Of a stretch of 64,000 nucleotides of DNA, positions 17,106 through 26,348 are shown piece by piece. The position numbers and the translations under genes were made by a program. Numbering within the stretch: position 1 is the first letter of the stretch; each line of letters begins with the position of its first letter. This DNA is from an uncultured Flavobacteriaceae bacterium. Lineage in GTDB: Bacteria; Bacteroidota; Bacteroidia; Flavobacteriales; Flavobacteriaceae. The notes beneath the pieces were generated by a model that saw nothing but the letters and a program-made list of their open reading frames with translations, made no database searches and was not told where the DNA came from. The stretch covers positions 62,001 to 126,000 of the forward strand of contig CALFUL010000011.1 in NCBI GenBank assembly GCA_937929935.1. Reading direction: 5' to 3'.

Positions 17106-18383
17106 ATGTTTCCCCTATTAAATCGTTTAATAGCGTTCATTTCTATGTTCAGCTTTTTTATTTTCTTTTTGTTTTCATGCTCTGCAGATGCAGAACAAAC
17201 TATTGTTGATGAAGAAATAGCTGAAACGGAGGTTCTCGAAGAAATTAATGAATCGGAGACGCTAACTGATGAAAATGCTACTTCAACAGCTGAAGTACCT
17301 GAAGAATCAGAAGTTAAAGCAGAAGAAGAATCAGAAACAGATGAATCAACATCGACTACTTCAAAAACTCAATTGTCAATTGTTGGACAACAATTTTACA
17401 TTAACGGTAAATTGACTTATGAAGGCCGTTTTTGGCATGGCAGAAAAATTGAAGGATTGCTCATGAATTCTAGAATGGTACAAGGTATTTTTGACGATAC
17501 AAACAGTGCCACCCGACAACAATTTGCATATCCAGATACCAACACATGGGATGCAGATCGAAATACTGATGAATTTATTGCCCAAATGGCAGAATGGAAA
17601 AGTAAAGGTTTATTATCCTTTACACTTAATTTACAAGGTGGTAGCCCTACAGGGTACGGTAATAAACAAGCTTGGGTTAATTCAGCATTTGACGCTTACG
17701 GAAATATCAAGTCTAGTTACAGAAAACGTTTAGAGCGTATTTTAGATGAGGCTGACAAGTTACAAATGGTTGTCATTTTAGGATATTTTTATTTTGGCCA
17801 AGATCAAGAGCTAAGTAGTGAACAGTCAGTGATCAATGCCGTTGATAACATTACCTATTGGATACTTGAAAAAAGGTATGAAAATATATTAGTTGAAATA
17901 AACAATGAATGTAATCTAGAGTTTTACGATCATGCTATTCTTGGTGAACATCGTATACACGAATTAATTCAACGCGTGAAAAACATTCAAAGAGATGGTA
18001 AACGTCTCTTAGTAAGTACAAGCTACTCTGGCGGTTCTACGCCGTCAAAACAAGTTATTCAAAATTCAGATTACATTCTTTTGCATGGCAACGGAGTAAA
18101 TGAACCAAGTAGAATGCGTGACATAATTACCCGAACCAGAAATGTCGCGGGTGGTGAGAATAAACCAATCATCATCAATGAAGATGACCACTATGATTTT
18201 GATCAAGCTGACTACAATTTTTTGGCTGCCGTTGATGGTTACGTTTCTTGGGGCTTCTTTGATTATCGCAAACAAAGTGAAACTTTTGAACAAGGCTTTC
18301 AATCAGTACCTGTTGATTGGGGAATTAATTCAGATAGAAAAAGAGACTTTTTTGACAAACTTCAAGAAATAACGGGATATTAA
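17106..18383 (+). CDS. Putative glycoside hydrolase-like TIM-barrel lipoprotein with acidic linker
   Basis: This 425-residue lipoprotein has signal FFIFFLFSCS with Cys near residue 25. Residues about 26-85 are a very acidic Glu/Thr/Ser linker that would hold the domain off the membrane. The rest looks like a GH-A clan (GH5-like) TIM barrel: GRFWHGRKIEG, FTLNLQGGSPTGYG, VVILGYFYFGQDQE, VEINNECNLEF (candidate acid/base Glu), LLHGNG and IIINEDDHYDFD (candidate nucleophile Glu on the next strand), then YVSWGFFDY. The family number is not certain. It precedes an exported Gfo/Idh/MocA protein, which fits sugar catabolism. Confidence 0.6.
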   Translation: MFPLLNRLIAFISMFSFFIFFLFSCSADAEQTIVDEEIAETEVLEEINESETLTDENATSTAEVPEESEVKAEEESETDESTSTTSKTQLSIVGQQFYINGKLTYEGRFWHGRKIEGLLMNSRMVQGIFDDTNSATRQQFAYPDTNTWDADRNTDEFIAQMAEWKSKGLLSFTLNLQGGSPTGYGNKQAWVNSAFDAYGNIKSSYRKRLERILDEADKLQMVVILGYFYFGQDQELSSEQSVINAVDNITYWILEKRYENILVEINNECNLEFYDHAILGEHRIHELIQRVKNIQRDGKRLLVSTSYSGGSTPSKQVIQNSDYILLHGNGVNEPSRMRDIITRTRNVAGGENKPIIINEDDHYDFDQADYNFLAAVDGYVSWGFFDYRKQSETFEQGFQSVPVDWGINSDRKRDFFDKLQEITGY

Positions 18384-18461
18384 TTCAGCTATTTCGTTTG
18401 TAAAGCTTCTATATACTCAAACATTTTTTCTGTATCTTCAAAGCATTAAAAAGCTTTATAA

Positions 18462-19886
18462 ATGCAAAGAAGAAAATTCATTAAGAAATCAGCTGCGGCG
18501 TCAGCAGCGTTTTCAATTGTACCTAGTTTTGTTTTAGGAAAAAATCATGTGCCGCCAAGCGACACCGTATATATGGCAGGCTTTGGTGCTGGCGGACAAG
18601 GCGCCGGAGATATTCAAGCCCTTTACGATACCGGAAAAGTAAAGTTTGTTGCCCTATGCGACGTTGATGATCGAAGAGCATCTGGCACCTATGCAAAGTT
18701 TCCGAAAGCTCAAAAATTTAAAGATTTTAGAAAATTATATGACAAGCATGTCAAAGATATTGATGCCATTGTTGTGGCCACACCCGATCATATGCATGCC
18801 TCAATCGCATTACCTTTTATTCGAGCGAAAAAACATGCTTATGTTGAAAAACCTTTGACACATAATATTCATGAAGCACGCCTAATGACTCAAGTTGCCG
18901 CAGAAAATGGTATCGTGAGTCAAATGGGTAACCAAGGTGCTTCAGCAGATGGCAGTAGAGAGGCTAGAGAACTTATTGAATCAGGAATCATTGGTAAGGT
19001 CTATAAAGTTGATTGTTGGACCAACAGACCTGTTTGGCCACAAGGCATTCCTGTGCCTACAGAAAAACAAGCTGTACCTGAAGGATTGGATTGGGATTTA
19101 TGGTTGGGCGCGGCTGCCAATAGAGATTACAATGCTGCCTATTTACCATTCAAATGGCGCGGCTGGTGGGATTTTGGAACAGGGGCTTTAGGTGATATGG
19201 GATGCCATATTATGGAAACACCTTTTAGTGTTCTTGATCTTGGGTACCCAACTGAAGCAGAAGCAAGCTGTACCACTAATTGGGTAGGTGATTTTGTTGA
19301 AGCTGATTATAATCAATCATGCCCTTCTTCTTCATTAGTACGTTTAAAATTCAAAACAGAAAAGCACGGCGATATTGCATTGAATTGGTATGATGGCGGA
19401 ATTATGCCTGATTTACCAGATGAATTAAAAGACGGTGAAACAATGGGCGCTGGTGGCGGAGGCTCTATCTTTTATGGTTCAAGAGGTATCTTAATATGTG
19501 ATGTCTATTCAAGAAATGCACGTATTGTGCCTTCAAATACTATGAAAATGATTACCCCTCCTACGCCCTATTTAGAGCGTATACCGGGCGACACTTCTGG
19601 TCATAAAGCCAATTTTGTAAATGCTTGTTTAAATGGCACAAAGGCATCTTCAGACTTTAGTAAATCAGGCCCGCTAACTGAAGCTGTTTTAATGGGCAAC
19701 CTTGCCATAAGAGCATTTCAAATGAAAGAATTCAAACCAGGTAAAAAAGCTGGAGATTGGGATCCTTTTCAGTACCCAGGGCGTCGCAAATTAATGTGGG
19801 ATGGGGCGAATATGAAAGTAACCAATTGGGATCAAGCCAATGAATGGGTTAAAGGTTCTTACCGTAAAGGTTGGGAATTAAGCTAA
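18462..19886 (+). CDS. Gfo/Idh/MocA-family oxidoreductase with Tat-type signal
   Basis: This 474-residue NAD(P)-dependent sugar oxidoreductase is predicted to be exported. The N-terminus MQRRKFIKKSAAASAAFSIV is Tat-like. A Rossmann fold follows (GFGAGGQGAG, ALCDVDDRR) with the family motif AYVEKPLTHN (about residue 128). RGWWDFGTGALGDMGCHIM contains the C-terminal catalytic His region. Exported members can use a tightly bound cofactor on glycosides. The gene lies 78 bases after the putative glycosidase lipoprotein, probably in the same transcript. Confidence 0.85.
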   Translation: MQRRKFIKKSAAASAAFSIVPSFVLGKNHVPPSDTVYMAGFGAGGQGAGDIQALYDTGKVKFVALCDVDDRRASGTYAKFPKAQKFKDFRKLYDKHVKDIDAIVVATPDHMHASIALPFIRAKKHAYVEKPLTHNIHEARLMTQVAAENGIVSQMGNQGASADGSREARELIESGIIGKVYKVDCWTNRPVWPQGIPVPTEKQAVPEGLDWDLWLGAAANRDYNAAYLPFKWRGWWDFGTGALGDMGCHIMETPFSVLDLGYPTEAEASCTTNWVGDFVEADYNQSCPSSSLVRLKFKTEKHGDIALNWYDGGIMPDLPDELKDGETMGAGGGGSIFYGSRGILICDVYSRNARIVPSNTMKMITPPTPYLERIPGDTSGHKANFVNACLNGTKASSDFSKSGPLTEAVLMGNLAIRAFQMKEFKPGKKAGDWDPFQYPGRRKLMWDGANMKVTNWDQANEWVKGSYRKGWELS

Positions 19887-19891
19887 CTATT

Positions 19892-21463
19892 TTATTTTGA
19901 ATCCTTTGTTTCAAGGGGGCTAAAAGCTACATTAATTAATTGCTTTTTGTTCCCTCTTTTAGCATAGAATAACAATTGATTCTTATTTTTATCAATCACG
20001 GGTCTTGAAACCATAACAGGCAAACGCACTTCTTTGTCATCAATTAGCTTTTTATAAGAAAGGTCGCCATTGCTGTTGGCCTTAATTACAAAAACATTAG
20101 GGTTTCTACTAAACCCTTGTTTAAAAAGAATACGCTCTTTACCTATTTTTTGCGGATTCTCTCCTGAATTGATAAAAAAGTACATGTCATTTTCATGACC
20201 AAAAGCTGTATATGAAGCATAAGCTTCATCGCCTTGAGTAACCTCTGCTTTATTAATATTTCTTGCCCAAACTAAGACACCGCTAGCATTCATTCTAGCA
20301 CATACAATATCATTATAGTGATAACGCTGAATCTTTTTAGTAGCACCATCTCCGATATCTTCTCCGGTTGTCACAAAATACTCTTCTGCGCTAAAGATGA
20401 TATCTTTATTGGGTGTGATATGAATATCTTTAAAAATTAGATTTTTAATTTTAGCATCAACCTCACGTCCAAATTTATCTTGCATAAATTGTGTTGAAAA
20501 TTCATTGTACTTTTTTGATAAAATGCTCAAGCTATTAGAGTTCATCTTGAAATACGCCAAGCCATTGTAACGATTATCTTTTCTATCTGAATAAAAGCCA
20601 ACAGCCACTATATCATTATCAATGAGAATAGGCTTTAAAGATTCAGGATACCTGCCTTCATCAGCAAATTTTTGGGTTGCAACACCACTACCATCAATCT
20701 TAACTAATTCATATTGAAACTTTCTTTCTTTAACTGTAATACGCTTTTTCTTAAAAAAAGCTTTTCCCATTAAATAAACGGTATTCAAATCTTTTGATGT
20801 AGCAATATTTTCAAAAGCGTAATTTTTTTCAGTAATATGACTGCTAAAGTCATATTTGAAGCGTTGATTTAAACTCGTATCATAAAGAAAAACCTTATAT
20901 TTTTCTTCTTTTCTTTCGCGATGGTGCACTGTAATTGCAAAAGCAGTTTTTTCATCATTAAAATGAACGGCAGTTGTAAAACCATTCTTGAAATTTCGTT
21001 CATACTTGCTAAAAGCTAAAGGGTTGTCAACCATTTTTGAAGGAATTGAAAGAATGACCTTTTGAGAAAAATTAAATTCAGCTATTGAACTTTGATGCGC
21101 TACATATTGATAGGTTTCTTTTTGAATGTCATAAACTAATTCTAGTAAATTTAATTGTCCGTTTTTTATAAAACCGCCAATCATATTTTCGCCAGCATAC
21201 TTATAATTGAAATCTTTTTTAAGGCTCATATCCATATTATAAATTTCAATAAAATGCCCTTTTGGCCGCAATGGCATACCCCCGTAGTAGGTTCTCACAA
21301 GAACCGTTTCATTACTATCAGTTTGTTCAAGAGAAAGTACGGTTGAAAATTTATGCCTATCAGCATATTTTTCACCTAAAGAATAGTTTACAGGAATTTG
21401 CGCAAACGCAAAATATGAAGCAACAAGAAAAAGTGCTAATGTTAGTAGCTTAGAAGAATTCAT
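19892..21463 (-). CDS. Exported protein of unknown function, 523 aa
   Basis: I do not recognise this protein. It has a cleavable signal peptide (LLTLALFLVASYFAFAQ, cleavage probably after Ala-Gln near residue 22) and a mature part rich in beta-strands with repeated Tyr/Lys/Asn-rich turns, suggesting a beta-propeller-like secreted protein. It ends 6 bases from the convergent Gfo/Idh/MocA gene and starts 23 bases after the enoyl-CoA hydratase stop, so it may be transcribed with that gene. Homologues are likely confined to Bacteroidota (inference). Confidence 0.7.
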   Translation of the reverse strand: MNSSKLLTLALFLVASYFAFAQIPVNYSLGEKYADRHKFSTVLSLEQTDSNETVLVRTYYGGMPLRPKGHFIEIYNMDMSLKKDFNYKYAGENMIGGFIKNGQLNLLELVYDIQKETYQYVAHQSSIAEFNFSQKVILSIPSKMVDNPLAFSKYERNFKNGFTTAVHFNDEKTAFAITVHHRERKEEKYKVFLYDTSLNQRFKYDFSSHITEKNYAFENIATSKDLNTVYLMGKAFFKKKRITVKERKFQYELVKIDGSGVATQKFADEGRYPESLKPILIDNDIVAVGFYSDRKDNRYNGLAYFKMNSNSLSILSKKYNEFSTQFMQDKFGREVDAKIKNLIFKDIHITPNKDIIFSAEEYFVTTGEDIGDGATKKIQRYHYNDIVCARMNASGVLVWARNINKAEVTQGDEAYASYTAFGHENDMYFFINSGENPQKIGKERILFKQGFSRNPNVFVIKANSNGDLSYKKLIDDKEVRLPVMVSRPVIDKNKNQLLFYAKRGNKKQLINVAFSPLETKDSK

Positions 21464-21486
21464 AAGTAGGTTTTTTAGGAGATATG

Positions 21487-22269
21487 CTATTCGCCTGGAA
21501 ATTCAGCCTTTCGCTTATTTAAAAAGGCGGTTGTTCCTTCAATAAAATCATCGGTTCCAAAACACGCACCGAAACTATTTATTTCAACAGCATATCCGTT
21601 ACTATCATGTTTAAAACCAGCATTTACCGCTTTTATTGCATGCTTTATTGCCACAAGTGAATTATTCGATATACGACCCGCTATTTTTTCACAATAAGAA
21701 AGTAAATCTTCTAGTTCAACCACATGATTAACCAAGCCATATTGTGTTGCTTTTTCAGCATCAATCATACCTGCGGTCATAATCATTTCCATGGCGCGCC
21801 CTTTGCCTACTAATTGTGGTAAACGTTGCGTACCTCCGTAGCCTGGTATAACGCCCAGAGAAACTTCCGGAAGCCCCATTCTTGCATTACTACTCGCTAC
21901 TCTAAAATGACACGCCATAGCGAGTTCTAAACCTCCACCTAAAGCAAAACCGTTGACTGCTGCAATTACGGGAGTACTCATATTCTCGATAAAATCAAAT
22001 AATAATTTTTGTCCTTTGGCAGCCAATTGACCCCCTTCTGATTCACTAAAATTTGCAAACTCAGAGATGTCTGCTCCTGCAACAAAAGCCTTTTCGCCAC
22101 TGCCTGTCAAAATAATGACCTTGATTTCTGAATCATCATTTAAATCACTAAACGCTTCATGAAGCTCTTGAATGGTGGCTTTGTTTAAAGCGTTTAATTT
22201 TTTAGGACGATTAATAGTAACTGTTGCTATTTGATTTTCTTCTTCAACTAATATGTTCTGGTAGCTCAT
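21487..22269 (-). CDS. Enoyl-CoA hydratase/isomerase (crotonase) family protein
   Basis: This 260-residue crotonase-fold enzyme hydrates or isomerises acyl-CoA thioesters in fatty-acid or amino-acid breakdown. Oxyanion-hole segments are FVAGADISEF (about residues 62-71) and FALGGGLELAMACHFR (about 107-122). LPEVSLGVIPGYGGTQRLPQ holds the second catalytic Glu position. The usual pair (Glu in LELAM and Glu in LPEV) is present, so hydratase activity is likely. The first in-frame ATG (22267-22269) is used. Confidence 0.9.
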   Translation of the reverse strand: MSYQNILVEEENQIATVTINRPKKLNALNKATIQELHEAFSDLNDDSEIKVIILTGSGEKAFVAGADISEFANFSESEGGQLAAKGQKLLFDFIENMSTPVIAAVNGFALGGGLELAMACHFRVASSNARMGLPEVSLGVIPGYGGTQRLPQLVGKGRAMEMIMTAGMIDAEKATQYGLVNHVVELEDLLSYCEKIAGRISNNSLVAIKHAIKAVNAGFKHDSNGYAVEINSFGACFGTDDFIEGTTAFLNKRKAEFPGE

Positions 22270-22353
22270 GTTTTTTGATTTTTTATCTCTTGTGAGGTTT
22301 TACCCATTATTTAACTCCCCTTAGATGAGAAGTGATTGCCAAGAATATTCTTA

Positions 22354-22704
22354 TTATTCAGGTTTCAGTTTGACATTGATAATATTTTTTTTACTGCTAA
22401 TATGACCTGATTCATGAACTTCTAAATAACCTTTAAAATTCGCGATAACCTCTATGAAAGCTCCTTTCTCAAATGTAACCAAGTATTTTCCTTCGTTATC
22501 CGTTTTTACTCTTTTAATTTTTTTATCAGTATAACTTTGGTCTATACTATCTCCATAAATCCAACAAATAATTTCAATCTCAACGTCTTTTAATGGCTTC
22601 TTTGTTGATGAATCTAAAACCGAACCGCTGATAGTTATATTCTCAATATCATTTTGACAAGAACTAACTAAAACTGCGACTAAAATCAATATTATTCTTT
22701 TCAT
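22354..22704 (-). CDS. Small lipoprotein with carboxypeptidase-regulatory-like domain
   Basis: This 116-residue lipoprotein has signal ILVAVLVSSC (Cys at residue 16), and the mature part is a single beta-sandwich of the CarboxypepD_reg-like type: ISGSVLDSSTKKPLKDVEIE, DNEGKYLVTFEKG, then IIVKLKPE-like ending strands. Such domains usually front TonB receptors or act as small surface lipoproteins; standing alone, its role is unknown. A GC-rich palindromic fragment lies 84 bases upstream (22788-22822). Confidence 0.7.
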   Translation of the reverse strand: MKRIILILVAVLVSSCQNDIENITISGSVLDSSTKKPLKDVEIEIICWIYGDSIDQSYTDKKIKRVKTDNEGKYLVTFEKGAFIEVIANFKGYLEVHESGHISSKKNIINVKLKPE

Positions 22705-22787
22705 TACAGCATTTTTTTATTCCCTTGAACAAATATTTAGGTTTCGTTAAGCTTATTGCATTCTGAAATAGTCTAACAGTTAAAAAC

Positions 22788-22822
22788 ACACCCCGGCTGC
22801 GCCACCCCTCTCAAGAGGAGAA
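22788..22822. repeat. GC-rich palindromic repeat fragment
   Basis: CACCCCTCTCAAGAGGAG with the preceding CCCCGGCTGCGC stands out from the AT-rich surroundings. It resembles one arm of the element inside ileS (46379-46462: CGACCCCTCCAAAGGAGGGG). It appears to be a partial or degenerate copy of the same class of palindromic element. Confidence 0.45.
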
Positions 22823-22826
22823 AACT

Positions 22827-23744
22827 TTAAATTGACCAAACTCCTTTACTTATAGGTACTACTTGACCCCCAACTTTCAAATCATATTGGGTATTGTATA
22901 CCGACCCATCTAAATACAAAATAGATTTTCTGTTCATTTCATACCCTTGTTCTACTACAGCAGAAATTTTATCGTTTTCATACTTCAACAAATAGGCTAG
23001 TAAACATCCGTTAGCACTACCGGTTGCTGCGTCTTCCCAAATTGACCCATCTTCTAAAACAAACATTCTGGCATGAAAATTATTTTCTTGATCTACTGTT
23101 TCACGAGTTACGAAAAACAAGGAAGTTGACAAGCCCAATTCGCTATTCTCTTTATAAAGCTTCTGTTCTTTTAAAAATTGTTCAACTTTATCAGTATTCA
23201 ATTTTACATTGGCTATACTTTTTAGGTCTTTTAGAAAAATAATCAAATACGGTAGGCCTGTATTTACCTGTTGAATAGGTTTTGAAAAATCAAACTCATC
23301 TAAAGAAATGTCTAAGGCCTCAGAAAGAACTTGTGCATCAAATATTTCTCCAAAATATGGTTGAGCTTGTTGCATGGTAAACCTACTAGCGTCTAAATTT
23401 TTTGGATTATTTATTTCAACTGGGATGTCGCCTTTTTTAAGTCTTAAAATAAGGTCACTATCAGGTTCTTTAAGCAGTTTTTTAGCCACAATATATGATG
23501 TGCCCAAGGTAGGATGCCCAGCAAAAGGCACTTCATACTCTGTTGTAAATATGCGCACGCTAAAACTACCGTCATCATTTTTTGCTGTGATAAATGAACT
23601 TTCAGCAAAATTAATCTCACGCGTAATTTGTAACATTTCTTGCCCTGAAAGCTGCTGCTTTAAATCAATAAAAACCGCTAATTGATTTCCGGCGTATTTT
23701 TCTTCTGCAAAAACGTCAACGATATAAAAATCAAGTTGCGACAT
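22827..23744 (-). CDS. PhzF-family isomerase/epimerase
   Basis: This 305-residue protein has the duplicated diaminopimelate-epimerase fold of the PhzF family. Family signatures are GNQLAVF (about residues 19-25), INFAESSFI (catalytic Glu about residue 46), VPFAGHPTLGTSY and, in the second half, EDAATGSANGCLLAYLL. PhzF itself isomerises a phenazine precursor, but most family members have unknown substrates and no phenazine genes are visible. It starts 4 bases after the stop of the upstream histidine kinase gene, so the two form an operon. Confidence 0.9.
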   Translation of the reverse strand: MSQLDFYIVDVFAEEKYAGNQLAVFIDLKQQLSGQEMLQITREINFAESSFITAKNDDGSFSVRIFTTEYEVPFAGHPTLGTSYIVAKKLLKEPDSDLILRLKKGDIPVEINNPKNLDASRFTMQQAQPYFGEIFDAQVLSEALDISLDEFDFSKPIQQVNTGLPYLIIFLKDLKSIANVKLNTDKVEQFLKEQKLYKENSELGLSTSLFFVTRETVDQENNFHARMFVLEDGSIWEDAATGSANGCLLAYLLKYENDKISAVVEQGYEMNRKSILYLDGSVYNTQYDLKVGGQVVPISKGVWSI

Positions 23745-23748
23745 AATA

Positions 23749-25212
23749 CTAATTCACAGATTCATTTTCTTTGGGTAGTAGTACCGTAAAAACAGTACCC
23801 ATATCTTTTTGTGAGTTAAATTCAATTGATCCTTTATAGGTTTCAACAATATTTTTAACCATTCCTAAGCCAAGCCCCATTCCGCTTGATTTTGTAGTAA
23901 ATTTGGGTTCAAAAATCTTTTCTTTATAGGTGTCAGAAATACCAATGCCATTATCTGTAACGTTTATCTTCACATACTTACCTTCAGATGATACTGAAAC
24001 TACAATGTTAGGAACAGCAACTTCAGGTACCGCTTGAATGGCGTTCTTAACTAAGTTAGTCACTACTCGAATTAATTGAGTGCGATCCAATTTGGCAATG
24101 ATCGATTTTTCTTCAGCGACAAAATGAATGTACTTTTCAGTAAAAATATCGAGCGCCAACTTGACTATTTCAACTACGTTAAGCGTTTCATTTTGTTGTG
24201 CTGGCATTTCTGCAAAATTTGAGAATGCACTGGCAATATTACTCATTGTATCTATTTGCTGAATCAGCGTTTTAGAGTACTCGCTTATTTTGCTCTCAAT
24301 ATCAGGGTCATTCACATCAAATTTACGCTCGAAACTCTGCACGCTTAAACGCATAGGTGTCAACGGATTTTTAATTTCATGTGCCACTTGCTTCGCCATT
24401 TCACGCCAGGCTTGCTCACGTTCGCTTCGTGCCAATTTTCCTGCACTTTGCTCTAATTCATCAATCATCGCATTATATGAGTCTACCAACCTTCCTACTT
24501 CTAAACTTGGATTCTTGATGTGAATTTTTTCATTGCTTTTAGTCAAATCAGTCTTGCTCATCATCTCTGAAACCGTTTGCAATGATCGAGTTATATATTT
24601 TGAAATAAAATAGGCGAGCCCAATTGCCGTGAATAGCATTAATAGGTACACCCCTGCTAAACGAATCAAAAATTCACGAAGTTCTTTTTCATTAAAGGAG
24701 TTGTCTTCAAAGTACGGAAGATTTAATATTCCAATTGGTTTAAACTTACCATCATTGATATAGGTATAAGACGCTTTATACTTCTCACCCGCTGTTGAAT
24801 TTTCTTCAACAAAGCGTCTCTCAGCACTAGCGCTTAACTTATTTAAAACCTCAGCATCTAAACAATTTGAAATTGAATCTTTTTCTAATTTAGGACGTGA
24901 ACTTTTGATGAGTTCTCCTTGAAGATCATAAATATTGAAATTGACATTTTGAACATCAGCAATTTCAAATATTTCATTCATGAAAATTAATCCTAAATTT
25001 TCAGTGGTTTGCGGATATGTAGTTTCTTTAAGCGTGTAATCAACACTTTGTTTGATCTGTTCTTCTTTTCGCTCTAATCTATTTTCATGATAGTCTTGTG
25101 ATTGTTCTCGATACTGATATATGGTAACACCAGCTATTAATACTGAGGCAATCAGCACTAATAAAATCATGTAGAAAAAAATTCGCGAACTAAGAGATGA
25201 AATTTTAAACAA
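23749..25212 (-). CDS. Membrane sensor histidine kinase (NtrY-like), no adjacent response regulator
   Basis: This is a transmembrane two-component kinase. A TM helix near the N-terminus (MILLVLIASVLIAGVTIYQY), a periplasmic sensor region and a second TM helix (VYLLMLFTAIGLAYFIS) are followed by a HAMP-like linker, a HisKA domain with HEIKNPLTPMRLSV (phospho-His) and a HATPase domain (NLVKNAIQA, VTDNGIGIS, SSGMGLGLGMV). The open frame extends to 25242, but a TATCTTTG box at 25231-25238 lies inside that extension, so I place the start at the TTG at 25210-25212 (487 residues). An ATG at 25168-25170 is also possible. Confidence 0.85.
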   Translation of the reverse strand: MFKISSLSSRIFFYMILLVLIASVLIAGVTIYQYREQSQDYHENRLERKEEQIKQSVDYTLKETTYPQTTENLGLIFMNEIFEIADVQNVNFNIYDLQGELIKSSRPKLEKDSISNCLDAEVLNKLSASAERRFVEENSTAGEKYKASYTYINDGKFKPIGILNLPYFEDNSFNEKELREFLIRLAGVYLLMLFTAIGLAYFISKYITRSLQTVSEMMSKTDLTKSNEKIHIKNPSLEVGRLVDSYNAMIDELEQSAGKLARSEREQAWREMAKQVAHEIKNPLTPMRLSVQSFERKFDVNDPDIESKISEYSKTLIQQIDTMSNIASAFSNFAEMPAQQNETLNVVEIVKLALDIFTEKYIHFVAEEKSIIAKLDRTQLIRVVTNLVKNAIQAVPEVAVPNIVVSVSSEGKYVKINVTDNGIGISDTYKEKIFEPKFTTKSSGMGLGLGMVKNIVETYKGSIEFNSQKDMGTVFTVLLPKENESVN

Positions 25213-25230
25213 GGGTCTATACTTTGTACT

Positions 25231-25238
25231 CAAAGATA
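25231..25238 (-). promoter_or_regulatory. -7 box TATCTTTG for the histidine kinase gene
   Basis: An exact TAnnTTTG match on the minus strand, 18 bases before the TTG start proposed for the kinase. A TTG occurs upstream but at a long spacing (25 bases). Confidence 0.4.
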
Positions 25239-25357
25239 ACAATAATGGCTATGCGATAAATTTCAAGAAATGAAATTTAATAGTGCCATCTATACGTTTA
25301 CTGTTGGTAGAAATAGTTGCAAATATCAGACCATTTATTTCTATTCAATTTTAAATT

Positions 25358-25906
25358 TTACGCTTCCGGATTCTTACTCCTTAAACGTTTATACAAACGT
25401 ATGCCCAACATTAAGAGTATTCCTAGAAGAAAAATTCCGACTACGCCAAAAATCCAATTTATAGCACTTTTTAAAACCACTAAGAAGATTACAGCAAAAA
25501 GAATGATGGTGGCGCCTTCATTCCAGATGCGCATGTAGTTCGACGTATACTTTATTTCATCGCGCTGTAACTCTTTATAAATTATATGATTTCTAATGTG
25601 ATAGATCCAAAGTAAAACAACAAAGCCTAGTTTTACCTGCATCCAAGGTTGATAAATTAGTCCGGAATTCAAATGCAATAGTACCAAAGCAAAAAGTGTA
25701 CATAAAATCGCAGAAGGCCATGTTATGATATTCCATAACCGCTTGGTCATTAATTTCAACTGCTTACTTAGTATTTCTAGTTCAGGAGATGGTTTTTTAG
25801 AAGCTTCAATATGATAAATGAATAACCTTGGAATATAGAATAGGCCTGCAAACCAAGTTACCACAAAAATGAGGTGCAAGGCTTTTATGTAATAATAGTA
25901 TTGCAT
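25358..25906 (-). CDS. hemJ: HemJ/CopD-family protoporphyrinogen IX oxidase-like membrane protein
   Basis: This 182-residue membrane protein has four or five helices. YYYIKALHLIFVVTWFAGLFY carries the conserved His near residue 11 followed by Trp, and PWMQVKLGFVVLLWIYH carries the conserved Lys and second His region, both hallmarks of HemJ (UPF0093), the oxygen-independent protoporphyrinogen oxidase of heme synthesis. RIWNEGATIILFAVIFLVV follows. The ATG at 25904-25906 is preferred over an in-frame TTG three codons upstream. Confidence 0.82.
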   Translation of the reverse strand: MQYYYYIKALHLIFVVTWFAGLFYIPRLFIYHIEASKKPSPELEILSKQLKLMTKRLWNIITWPSAILCTLFALVLLHLNSGLIYQPWMQVKLGFVVLLWIYHIRNHIIYKELQRDEIKYTSNYMRIWNEGATIILFAVIFLVVLKSAINWIFGVVGIFLLGILLMLGIRLYKRLRSKNPEA

Positions 25907-26024
25907 GAGTGGCAAATTTAGGGCATTTCAGAGAAAGTACAATGTACATTGTATTCTATCAATAGTTGGTGGCTATAAACAGAGATTTTAGGCGAAAAAT
26001 TTATTATGAGAAGGTATAAAGCAG

Positions 26025-26348
26025 TTAGTAATTTGCTATGTAATCAGGAAGTACCACATTTTTAATTTTAGCCTTGGCTTGCATGGTTGAAATCAGGGGG
26101 CCAAGACTATAGTAAAACGTTTTAGAAACTATTTTTCGAGGTACTTTGTATATTGCTTCATCTTTAATAAAATAATAATGTAAATGTGTTGTTTCAATTG
26201 GATATCTTGAAAAAGCCACATCTCTTTCAGTTGCGAAGTCTAAATATGCCGAAAAATCTTCGTTTTCTGCTATTACCAACATTAATTTTCTTTGATTCTC
26301 AGCATCAACTTTTGGCTTATAAATACGCTTATTTATTTCAATTAACAT
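26025..26348 (-). CDS. Hypothetical protein, probably the C-terminal half of a frameshifted gene
   Basis: This 107-residue ORF starts at ATG 26346-26348 and overlaps the stop of the preceding ORF (26338..26565) by 11 bases. It has no signal peptide, begins abruptly with MLIEINKRIYKPKVDAEN and reads as the continuation of the exported protein encoded upstream in the other frame. YLDFATERDVAFSRYP and IYKVPRKIVSKTFYYSLGPL are its recognisable stretches, but no family is recognised. It may be one half of a broken gene or a translationally coupled second gene. Confidence 0.5.
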   Translation of the reverse strand: MLIEINKRIYKPKVDAENQRKLMLVIAENEDFSAYLDFATERDVAFSRYPIETTHLHYYFIKDEAIYKVPRKIVSKTFYYSLGPLISTMQAKAKIKNVVLPDYIANY

